The notes under the pieces: generated by a model
Database searches by the model: none
What the model was told of the DNA's origin: nothing
What the model saw: the letters and a program-made list of their open reading frames with translations, nothing else
In this document: positions 1 through 6,007 of the stretch, in pieces
How positions within the stretch are numbered: position 1 is the first letter of the stretch
Layout: every line of letters begins with the position of its first letter
Position numbers and translations under genes: made by a program
NCBI GenBank assembly: GCA_021203915.1
Contig: JAJQAI010000221.1
Location: forward strand, 1 to 11,339
DNA length: 11,339 nucleotides
Direction: 5' to 3'
Source of the DNA: Prevotella sp.
GTDB lineage: Bacteria > Bacteroidota > Bacteroidia > Bacteroidales > Bacteroidaceae

Positions 1-1
1 C

Positions 2-418
2 CTTAAGCGCTTTAATGAGGAGGATAAACAACTTTTTTCCTATATTGAAAATAGCATCTTGTGGCTAGAGGAAGCTATAGAGAATTTTTCTAATTTCCAT
101 ATTGTTTTTCTCCTTCGGCTAACAAGATTTTTAGGCTTTTACCCTAATACTGATGGCTATAAAGAGGGCTTCTGGTTTGATTTAAGAGAAGGACGCTTTA
201 CCTCTAAAGAGCCACTACATAAAGATTATCTTAGCCAAGAGGATGCAAAAAAAATTAATATTATTCTTAGAATGGATTTTCCTACAATTGGGGTTTTTAA
301 ATTATCTAAGAATGAGCGTAACCTTTTACTTGATGTAATACTAGAGTATTATCGACTGCATCTTTCTCTTAAGCTTGAAATAAAGTCACTTGAGGTACTT
401 AAAAGTCTTTTTATTTGA
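2..418 (+). CDS. recO: DNA repair protein RecO, C-terminal part (cut by window edge)
   Basis: The reading frame is open to the left edge, so only the last 138 residues or so are present; the first TTG in this frame (59) is not a real start. The visible part matches the helical C-terminal domain of Bacteroidota RecO: an acidic LFSYIE stretch, then NFH, the conserved FLLRLTRFLGFYPN segment, a FDLREG.FT motif, and a tail ending LEVLKSLF before TGA. RecO acts in the cytoplasm with RecR to load RecA onto SSB-coated single-stranded DNA in gap repair. The N-terminal OB fold would lie outside the window. The assignment rests on remembered family similarity and is strong over the LLRLTRFLGFYPN block. 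The gene is followed by a 159-nt gap before aspC. Confidence 0.88.
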   Translation, partial: LKRFNEEDKQLFSYIENSILWLEEAIENFSNFHIVFLLRLTRFLGFYPNTDGYKEGFWFDLREGRFTSKEPLHKDYLSQEDAKKINIILRMDFPTIGVFKLSKNERNLLLDVILEYYRLHLSLKLEIKSLEVLKSLFI

Positions 419-420
419 AA

Positions 421-438
421 GAAAAACATCTTTTTTTC
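421..438 (+). terminator. Possible weak terminator after recO
   Basis: Just after the recO stop codon, GAAAAA (421-426) can pair with TTTTTC (433-438) around a 6-nt loop, and A420-T439 can extend the stem. The T-run forms part of the 3' arm. The stem is almost entirely A-T, so it would be unstable. It is suggested mainly by its position between recO and a separate promoter for the next gene. Confidence 0.25.
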
Positions 439-525
439 TCCCTTTTAAATAGGAAAACAATTATAGTCTTATATTGAAAAAAGAGAATCAAGATTTTTAT
501 TTTTCCTATCAATTATAAAAATTAA

Positions 526-556
526 TTTGTAAAGATGAATATTTTCATTATATTTG
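526..556 (+). promoter_or_regulatory. Bacteroidota-type promoter of aspC
   Basis: A -33 element TTTG (526-529) is followed after exactly 19 nt by TATATTTG (549-556), a full match to the Bacteroidota -7 consensus TAnnTTTG. Transcription should begin a few bases after 556, leaving a short leader of about 15-20 nt before the ATG at 578. Because the upstream in-frame TTG at 554 lies inside the -7 element, this promoter also helps fix the aspC start. Known: this consensus is established for Bacteroides housekeeping promoters. Inferred: its activity here. Confidence 0.8.
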
Positions 557-577
557 CAATTACAATTTTTTATTTTT

Positions 578-1771
578 ATGAACGAATTATCTAATCGTCT
601 TAATCGTCTATCCCCTTCTGCCACATTAGCGATGTCGCAAAAGAGCGCAGAAATGAAGGCCAGCGGAATAGACGTTATCAATATGAGTGTGGGTGAACCG
701 GATTTTAACACCCCAGATCATATTAAGGATGCAGCCAAAGAAGCTATCGAAAAGAATTACTCTAGGTATTCTCCCGTTGCGGGGTATAAGAACTTACTTG
801 AGGCTATTAGCTCTAAGCTAAAAAAGGAGAATAATCTTGATTACTCTACAAGCGAAATAATTGTATCCAATGGAGCTAAGCAAAGTGTTTGTAATGCGGT
901 TCTTGCCCTTGTAAATGATGGTGAAGAGGTGATTGTACCAGCTCCTTATTGGGTTAGCTATCCTCAGATGGTAAAGTTAGCAGGTGCTCATCCGGTAATT
1001 ATTCCTGCTGGGTTTTCTCAAAATTTTAAGATTACAGCAGAGCAATTAAAAAGGGCAATTACAAAAAAGACAAAAATGCTCATACTTTGCTCTCCAAGCA
1101 ATCCAACAGGTAGCGTTTATTCTTTAGAAGAACTTTCCTCGCTTGCCGAGGTTATCTTAGCCCATGAAAACCTATATGTACTTGCAGATGAAATCTATGA
1201 GCACATCAACTATATAGGAAAGCATAGCAGTATTGCCCAAATAAAGGGGATGAAGGAAAGAACTATAGTAGTTAACGGCGTTTCTAAGGCTTATGCTATG
1301 ACTGGTTGGAGAATAGGTTTTATGGCTGCCCCAGAGTGGATTGTAAAGGGTTGCAATAAGTTGCAAGGCCAATATACAAGTGGTCCATCTTCTGTTAGCC
1401 AGATGGCGGCTCTTCAAGCATATATAGCATCTCAAGACTGCGTTCTAAAGATGAAGGATGCCTTCCAAAGGCGTAGGGATATGATTGTTGAGCTTGCTAG
1501 GGATATTCCAGGTCTTGAGGTAAATGTTCCTCAAGGGGCCTTTTATTTATTCCCTAAGTGTAGTAGTTTTTATGGTAAATCGGATGGAAAAAGAGTGATA
1601 AACTCCTCTTCTGACTTAGCCATATACTTACTTGAAGAGGCTCATGTAGCAACCGTAGCAGGTGATGCCTTTGGTGATAAAGAATGTTTCCGCATGAGCT
1701 ATGCAACAAGTGAGGAAAACATACGTGAGGCTCTCTTACGTATTAAGCGTGCGCTTGCTCAGCTAAGATAA
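578..1771 (+). CDS. aspC: Aspartate aminotransferase, class I fold, PLP-dependent
   Basis: Cytoplasmic pyridoxal-phosphate enzyme that interconverts aspartate and 2-oxoglutarate with oxaloacetate and glutamate, linking the TCA cycle to amino-acid synthesis. With the ATG at 578 it has 397 residues, the usual length for the family. Visible motifs are SVGEPDFNTP (37-46), the YSRYSPVAGY substrate/cofactor loop (61-70), SNGAKQ (98-102) around the PLP phosphate, SPSNPTG (172-178) with the ring-contacting Asn174, DEIYE (204-208), the Schiff-base lysine K237 in VSKAYAMTGWRIG, and R372 in FRMSYA, which should bind the substrate alpha-carboxylate. All key residues are intact. The ATG is preferred over an in-frame TTG at 554 because that TTG is part of the promoter. 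It appears to be a single-gene unit, with 212 nt to exbB. Related subgroup Ib enzymes can also use prephenate or other amino acids, so exact specificity is not settled. Confidence 0.93.
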   Translation: MNELSNRLNRLSPSATLAMSQKSAEMKASGIDVINMSVGEPDFNTPDHIKDAAKEAIEKNYSRYSPVAGYKNLLEAISSKLKKENNLDYSTSEIIVSNGAKQSVCNAVLALVNDGEEVIVPAPYWVSYPQMVKLAGAHPVIIPAGFSQNFKITAEQLKRAITKKTKMLILCSPSNPTGSVYSLEELSSLAEVILAHENLYVLADEIYEHINYIGKHSSIAQIKGMKERTIVVNGVSKAYAMTGWRIGFMAAPEWIVKGCNKLQGQYTSGPSSVSQMAALQAYIASQDCVLKMKDAFQRRRDMIVELARDIPGLEVNVPQGAFYLFPKCSSFYGKSDGKRVINSSSDLAIYLLEEAHVATVAGDAFGDKECFRMSYATSEENIREALLRIKRALAQLR

Positions 1772-1861
1772 AAACCCGTCTTTTAAAGCTTGGGATTTGG
1801 CATAAAACAAAAACATTGTTAAAATTAATTTAAATAATGTTCTTTTTGATTATTTTTGTCT

Positions 1862-1869
1862 TATCTTTG
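1862..1869 (+). promoter_or_regulatory. -7 element of the exbB-tonB operon promoter
   Basis: TATCTTTG (1862-1869) matches the Bacteroidota -7 consensus TAnnTTTG in full. The expected -33 TTTG at 19-20 nt upstream is absent: the nearest, TTTTTG ending at 1848, is only 13 nt away. The promoter may therefore depend on an activator or be weaker in its upstream half. If used, it gives a leader of about 110 nt before the exbB ATG. It is the best promoter candidate ahead of the six-gene cluster. Confidence 0.6.
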
Positions 1870-1883
1870 TAAAGACATAGCCG

Positions 1884-1903
1884 TTCTTATTTTGTTATAA
1901 GAA
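1884..1903 (+). other. Perfect inverted repeat in the exbB leader
   Basis: TTCTTAT (1884-1890) and ATAAGAA (1897-1903) form a perfect 7-bp stem with a 6-nt TTTGTT loop, and a G-T pair (1883/1904) can extend it. It lies 15 nt after the -7 element, near the 5' end of the predicted transcript. It is followed by an A-run rather than a T-run, so it is not an intrinsic terminator on this strand. It could be a 5' stabilising hairpin or an operator; the sequence does not decide which. Confidence 0.5.
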
Positions 1904-1923
1904 TTGCTTGGGAAAAAAATACT

Positions 1924-1962
1924 ATGAAAAAATTTATAACTTTAAATTCATCAATAACTTAA
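1924..1962 (+). CDS. Possible 12-codon leader ORF before exbB
   Basis: ATG at 1924 opens a 12-residue frame, MKKFITLNSSIT, ending in TAA at 1960-1962, 21 nt before the exbB ATG. It sits inside the predicted 5' leader and has the MKK start common in small secreted or leader peptides. There is no clear ribosome-binding site and no run of a regulatory amino acid. Short AT-rich leaders easily contain such frames by chance, so this is only a candidate. Confidence 0.2.
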   Translation: MKKFITLNSSIT

Positions 1963-1983
1963 AATTTAAATCAAATTAAAATT

Positions 1984-2814
1984 ATGGCAACTACACAACA
2001 AGCAGCAAGCCCTAAAAAAAGTCAGGGCTTCGGTGGTATCAAAAACGCATTCGTGATTATAATAATATGCTGTATCATAGCATATTGCTTCTATTTCTTA
2101 GTGCTTGGTAACTCAGCCAACTTCGTTGGCGGTGACAAGTCAGGACACCCAGCTAACTTGATGGGAACAGTCTACAAAGGTGGTGTCGTAGTAGGTATCA
2201 TCTTGACATTGCTCCTAACTGTTATCAGTCTTGGTGTTGAGCGTTATTTCGCTCTTCGTTCAGCTTTCGGTACAATGAGCCTAGCTAAGTTCACACTTCA
2301 GGTAAAGGATCTCATTAGGAACAACAAGTTTGACGAGGCTCAAGCACTTTGCGACAAAATGAGAGGCTCTGTTGCTAATGTGGTTTCTGCTTCTATTAGT
2401 ATGTATAAGGAAGTTGAAACTAACACTTCACTATCAAAGGCACAGAAGATTTCTAAGATACAGCAGGCTCATGAGGAGGCAACACAACTTGAGATGCCAA
2501 CTCTTCAGATGAACTTGCCTATCGTTGCAACTATCGTAACCCTTGGTACTCTTACCGCACTTTTCGGAACTGTGTTAGGTATGATCAACTCCTTCCAAGC
2601 TCTTTCTGCTGGTGGTGGTGCTGACTCTATGGCTCTTTCTGCAGGTATTTCTGAGGCCCTCGTAAATACAGCTTCTGGTATTTTGACATCATGGTGTGCT
2701 GTAGTAATTTACAACTACTATACAAACAAGATTGACAAACTTACTTTCGCACTTGACGAGGTTGGTTACACAATTGCTGCAACATACGACAGCAACCATA
2801 CTGAGGAAGCTTAA
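1984..2814 (+). CDS. exbB: ExbB/MotA/TolQ-family proton-channel subunit of the TonB motor
   Basis: Inner-membrane subunit that with ExbD forms the proton-driven motor energising TonB. The 276 residues show a hydrophobic segment at about 22-41, a second at 65-86, a cytoplasmic loop (87-178), then the two channel helices at about 179-203 and 222-245. The family signatures are clear: TLGTLTALFGTVLGMINSF (186-204) and ISEALVNTASGI (222-233), with the conserved polar threonine T229 in the pore helix. E. coli ExbB has three helices; this protein has a fourth near the N-terminus, so its N-terminus may lie on the other side of the membrane. Phe codons are TTC in 11 of 12 cases, against 3 of 10 in aspC, which suggests selection for high expression. 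First gene of the operon; exbD1 follows after 30 nt. TolQ is the alternative name, but the adjacent tonB favours ExbB. Confidence 0.92.
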   Translation: MATTQQAASPKKSQGFGGIKNAFVIIIICCIIAYCFYFLVLGNSANFVGGDKSGHPANLMGTVYKGGVVVGIILTLLLTVISLGVERYFALRSAFGTMSLAKFTLQVKDLIRNNKFDEAQALCDKMRGSVANVVSASISMYKEVETNTSLSKAQKISKIQQAHEEATQLEMPTLQMNLPIVATIVTLGTLTALFGTVLGMINSFQALSAGGGADSMALSAGISEALVNTASGILTSWCAVVIYNYYTNKIDKLTFALDEVGYTIAATYDSNHTEEA

Positions 2815-2844
2815 ATTTGTTTTACCTTTTAAACTTGTGCTCTA

Positions 2845-3459
2845 ATGGGTAAAATAAAAATACAGAAAAAAGACGTCTGGATAGACATGACACCTATGTC
2901 AGACGTGATGACCTTGCTTTTGTGCTTCTTTATGTTGACTTCAACATTTGTGAAGAACGAAGCAGTGAAGATCCTCACGCCTGGTTCGGTATCCGAGATT
3001 AAAGTCCCGGAGTCCAATGTCCTAGACATCCTCGTGGATGATAAGGGCAAGGTGTTCTTGGGGTGGGATACCCCAGACGCTCTTCAAGGTGCTTTAACGG
3101 ACATGGCTGATCTATTCGGTGTTAATCTTACCGGAGCAGATATTGAAAGTGCCCGTAAAGCTACTAACATCGGCGTGTCTATGACAGATTTGACCCAATT
3201 CCTGCGCATTGAGGACAATGAAAAGAACATGTACCAGCAAGATAAAGGTATTCCAACCGATAGTATTGATGGTGGCATGAGCGAGTTCCAATGCTGGGTA
3301 AAGGCCTCGCGTGATAACAATGGTGCAGACATGAAGATTGCTATCAAGGCAGATGAGAAGACATCATATAAAGTAATGAAAAAATTGATGTCTGAGCTCC
3401 AGGATATGAACGAGAATCGTTATTATCTTATAACTACTTTAAAGACCTCGGAGGACTAA
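2845..3459 (+). CDS. exbD: ExbD-family biopolymer transport protein, first copy
   Basis: Inner-membrane partner of ExbB, with one helix in the ExbB pore and a periplasmic domain. The N-terminus carries the hallmark DMTPMSDVMTLLLCFFML, with the membrane aspartate D20 matching the proton-carrying Asp25 of E. coli ExbD. The helix spans about 17-36. The periplasmic part ends in the typical MKIAIKAD....YKVMKKLMSELQDM block (163-188). At 204 residues it is about 60 longer than the usual ExbD of roughly 140; the extra sequence (about 75-155) lies in the middle of the periplasmic domain and has no motif I recognise. The frame stops 3 nt before exbD2, and GGAGG at the end of exbD1 serves the next start, so the two are probably translationally linked. 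Confidence 0.9.
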   Translation: MGKIKIQKKDVWIDMTPMSDVMTLLLCFFMLTSTFVKNEAVKILTPGSVSEIKVPESNVLDILVDDKGKVFLGWDTPDALQGALTDMADLFGVNLTGADIESARKATNIGVSMTDLTQFLRIEDNEKNMYQQDKGIPTDSIDGGMSEFQCWVKASRDNNGADMKIAIKADEKTSYKVMKKLMSELQDMNENRYYLITTLKTSED

Positions 3460-3462
3460 GCA

Positions 3463-4110
3463 ATGGCTAAGAAAAATGTAAGTAAACAGAAAAAGATGAA
3501 TGTCCGCGTAGACTTTACGCCTATGGTGGATATGATGATGCTTCTTATCACTTTCTTCATGCTATGTACGTCTTTGAGTAAGCCACAGACAATGCAGCTT
3601 ACTATGCCGAGTAACGACCAGAATGTGCAGGACCAGGATAAGACTGCCACAAAAGCTTCTCAGACAATTACAGTGTATTGTACTGGTAATGATGGGATTT
3701 ATTATATCGCAGGTATTCCAGAGTACAACAATCCCGATTGCCTAAAGAAAACTACTTGGGGTAAGGATGGATTCCGTAAGGTCCTAATTGAGCACGTTAC
3801 AGAAGATGGTGAGATTCCCGTAGCTAGGATAATGAAAGCAAAATTGGAACTTGATGAGAAGAAGGAGAAATCTCCGGAGAGATATCCTGATTCTATATAC
3901 AACAAGGAACTCGATAAGATTAAGAATGGTGAGGTAGATGGAGAGAAAATCCCAACTCTAACCGTTATCATAAAGGCAACTGATAGTGCTACTTACAAGA
4001 ACCTTGTTGATGCTCTAGACGAGATGCAGATTTGCAGCATAGGTAAATATGTCATTGATAAGATTAATCCTGACGATGAGAAACTCCTCAAACTCAAGGG
4101 CATAAATTAA
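3463..4110 (+). CDS. exbD: ExbD-family biopolymer transport protein, second copy
   Basis: Second ExbD in tandem, 215 residues. It has a basic cytoplasmic N-terminus (KKNVSKQKKMNVR), then VDFTPMVDMMMLLITFFML with the membrane aspartate D23 in place of E. coli Asp25, one helix (about 20-38), and a long periplasmic domain ending in LTVIIKATDSATYKNLVDALDEM (166-188). It shares the membrane motif with exbD1, but the periplasmic parts are clearly diverged and the central insert (about 75-165) is rich in Lys and Glu. Both copies keep the essential aspartate, so neither looks degenerate. The start at 3463 is supported by the GGAGG about 8 nt upstream, inside the exbD1 end. It probably forms a motor with the upstream ExbB; whether the two ExbDs act together or as alternatives cannot be read from sequence. 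Confidence 0.9.
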   Translation: MAKKNVSKQKKMNVRVDFTPMVDMMMLLITFFMLCTSLSKPQTMQLTMPSNDQNVQDQDKTATKASQTITVYCTGNDGIYYIAGIPEYNNPDCLKKTTWGKDGFRKVLIEHVTEDGEIPVARIMKAKLELDEKKEKSPERYPDSIYNKELDKIKNGEVDGEKIPTLTVIIKATDSATYKNLVDALDEMQICSIGKYVIDKINPDDEKLLKLKGIN

Positions 4111-4140
4111 TCGATGATTGGATTTAAAAACTTATAAGAT

Positions 4141-4974
4141 ATGGCAAAAGTAGATTTAATATCAAATACTTGGGTTGATCTTGTGTTTGAAGGCAGGAAT
4201 CAGACCTACGGAGCCTATAAACTCCGTAAGGGTACTGCTAGAAGAAATATCTGGTCTTTAATCATCGTGTTTGCCGCTGCAGTTCTTTTGTATTTGGCTA
4301 TTTCTATTAACAACGCTTATGAGGCTAGTAGAAAAAAGGCTGCATACAATGAAGCAATGGAGCTTTCCAAGTTGATTGAAAAGAAGGAAGCCAAGGTTGA
4401 AAAGAAGACTCCTGAGAAGATAGAGATTATTAAGCCTATTGAAAGAGTAAAAAGCTCTATCAAATTTACAGCTCCTGTCATCAAAAAGGACGAAGATGTG
4501 AAACCTGAGGAGGAGATGAAGAACCAAGACGACCTTCAAAAGACCAATACTACAATCGGTGCTTTCAATGTAGAGGGTAACGATGAAGAAGGTGGCGAAA
4601 TCCTCAAAGCAAAAGAGGAGATTGTACAACCTGCTGAACCTCCAAAGGAGGAAGAGACTAAGATTTTTGACGTCGTTGAGGAAATGCCTATGTTCCCTGG
4701 TGGTGAGGCAGCCTTAATGGAATACTTGCAGAAGAATTTGAGATATCCAGCAGTGGCATCAGAGAATGGTATCGAGGGACGTGTAATCGTAAGATTCGTC
4801 GTTGGTAAAGATGGTGCCGTTTCTCAAGTAACTGTTGCCCGTGGCGTTGACCCAAGCCTTGACAAGGAAGCTGTGCGCGTTGTTGAGAGCATGCCTAGGT
4901 GGACTCCAGGTAAGCAGAATGGTCAGGCTGTGAACGTGTTCTACACTCTTCCAGTTACATTCAAACTGCAGTAA
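4141..4974 (+). CDS. tonB: Energy transducer TonB
   Basis: Links the ExbB/ExbD motor in the inner membrane to TonB-dependent receptors in the outer membrane. The 277 residues start with a cytoplasmic segment containing NQTYGAYKLRKGTARR (20-35), typical of Bacteroidota TonB proteins. Then come a single membrane helix (about 37-56), a long charged Lys/Glu-rich periplasmic linker (60-178), and a C-terminal TonB domain (180-277). Domain landmarks are MPMFPGGEAALMEYL (182-196), LRYP (200-203), VIVRFVVGKDGAVSQVTV (215-232) and MPRWTPGKQNGQ (251-262). The linker is Lys/Glu-rich rather than the Pro-Glu/Pro-Lys repeats of enterobacterial TonB. It lies 30 nt after exbD2 and 9 nt before the PstS-like gene. 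Bacteroidota carry many TonBs; which receptors this one serves is unknown. Confidence 0.93.
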   Translation: MAKVDLISNTWVDLVFEGRNQTYGAYKLRKGTARRNIWSLIIVFAAAVLLYLAISINNAYEASRKKAAYNEAMELSKLIEKKEAKVEKKTPEKIEIIKPIERVKSSIKFTAPVIKKDEDVKPEEEMKNQDDLQKTNTTIGAFNVEGNDEEGGEILKAKEEIVQPAEPPKEEETKIFDVVEEMPMFPGGEAALMEYLQKNLRYPAVASENGIEGRVIVRFVVGKDGAVSQVTVARGVDPSLDKEAVRVVESMPRWTPGKQNGQAVNVFYTLPVTFKLQ

Positions 4975-4983
4975 GTCAAAAAA

Positions 4984-5940
4984 ATGAATAAAAAACTATT
5001 CTACAGTTTCGTAGGATTGATACTGTTCTTAGGGTTTATGAACTCTTGTTCAGACCAGCCTAAGAATGGTAGGACTGATACCTTTTCGTCAGGAGCGATT
5101 ACTTTCGCTTCTGACGAAAGTTTTAGCCCTATTATAGATGAGGAGATGGCGGTTTTCCATCACGATTACCCCGAGGCCCATCTCACACCTATCTTTACAA
5201 ATGAGCTCGATGCTATTAACTTACTTATGAAGGACAGCATACGCTTGGTTATTACTTCAAGGAAGTTTACATCTCAAGAGCTTGATTATCTTCATGATAA
5301 AACTTACCGTCCCGTATCTATACCTATAGCATACGATGGACTAGCTCTGATAATAAACAAAGAAAATACTGACTCTTGTATTTCTATTAAGGATATTAAG
5401 AGAGTACTTTTAGGTCAGGCTAAGACTTGGTCAGACATTGTTCCTGGCTCAAAGCGTGGTGATATTTTGGTTGTGTTTGACAATAAAAAGTCTAGCACAG
5501 TCCATTTTTGTGTAGACTCTATCCTTGGGGGTAAACCTATTGATAGTCCTAATATTATGGCAGCTGAAACAAGTGCTGAGGTTGTGGACTATGTAGAAAG
5601 AACTCCAAACGCTATTGGCATTATAGGCTCAAATTGGCTTAATGATAGAGGGGATACTACCAATACCACTTTTAAGAAGAATATAACTGTAATGTCTGTA
5701 AGTAGGCTAGATACAGCTACGGCTATGAATAGCTGGAAACCTTATCAGGCATATCTATATAATGGACGTTATCCACTGGTTAGAACAATATATGCTTTAC
5801 TAAACGACCCACGTAATGGTCTTCCTTGGGGATTTGCTCATTTCCTTGAGCAACCTAAAGGACAACTTATTATATTTAAGGCTGGGCTCTTGCCAGCTCG
5901 TGGTGAAATAGGTGTTAGACCTGTAAATGTAAATGGGTAG
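4984..5940 (+). CDS. PstS-like periplasmic-binding lipoprotein in the TonB operon
   Basis: The 318 residues begin with a lipoprotein signal: a hydrophobic stretch (5-19), then MNSC with Cys22 as the likely lipidated residue, so it should be membrane-anchored facing the periplasm or beyond. The rest has the order of the PstS type II binding fold: GAITFASDESFSPI (37-50) at the first ligand loop, PIAYDGLALIINKEN (114-128), IKRVLLGQAKTWSDI (138-152), NKKSST (167-172) where PstS has an Arg...Ser-Gly-Thr phosphate loop, NAIGIIGSNWL (209-219), and YPLVRTIY (263-270). The SGT motif reads SST and the preceding Arg appears to be Lys, so phosphate binding is not assured. No PstC, PstA, PstB or PhoU lies nearby. 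It starts 9 nt after tonB, so it is surely cotranscribed. Known: PstS-like genes occur at this place in other Bacteroidota. Inferred: a role in the TonB pathway rather than phosphate import. Confidence 0.8.
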   Translation: MNKKLFYSFVGLILFLGFMNSCSDQPKNGRTDTFSSGAITFASDESFSPIIDEEMAVFHHDYPEAHLTPIFTNELDAINLLMKDSIRLVITSRKFTSQELDYLHDKTYRPVSIPIAYDGLALIINKENTDSCISIKDIKRVLLGQAKTWSDIVPGSKRGDILVVFDNKKSSTVHFCVDSILGGKPIDSPNIMAAETSAEVVDYVERTPNAIGIIGSNWLNDRGDTTNTTFKKNITVMSVSRLDTATAMNSWKPYQAYLYNGRYPLVRTIYALLNDPRNGLPWGFAHFLEQPKGQLIIFKAGLLPARGEIGVRPVNVNG

Positions 5941-6007
5941 TTTTTTTTAAGTAGAGCATGCTTAAATATCATAAAGTGTTTAGAAGAAATTAATTTATAA
6001 TTTACGT

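Noticed and set aside
554..577. Longer aspC N-terminus starting at TTG 554
   Set aside because: The TTG is part of the -7 element and the extra eight residues are not typical of the family; ATG 578 gives the expected start MNELSNRL.
1772..1800. CCC...GGG pairing after aspC as a terminator
   Set aside because: Only three G-C pairs around a 14-nt loop and no T-run directly after; too weak to call.
2812..2819. TAAATTTG at the exbB stop codon as an internal promoter
   Set aside because: It matches the -7 consensus, but no TTTG lies about 19-20 nt upstream and the genes are tightly packed; chance is likely in AT-rich DNA.
5945..5966. TTTAAG/CTTAAA inverted repeat after the PstS-like gene as a terminator
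   Set aside because: The stem is short and A-T rich with a 9-nt loop, and the T-run lies before it, not after, so it should not stop plus-strand transcription.
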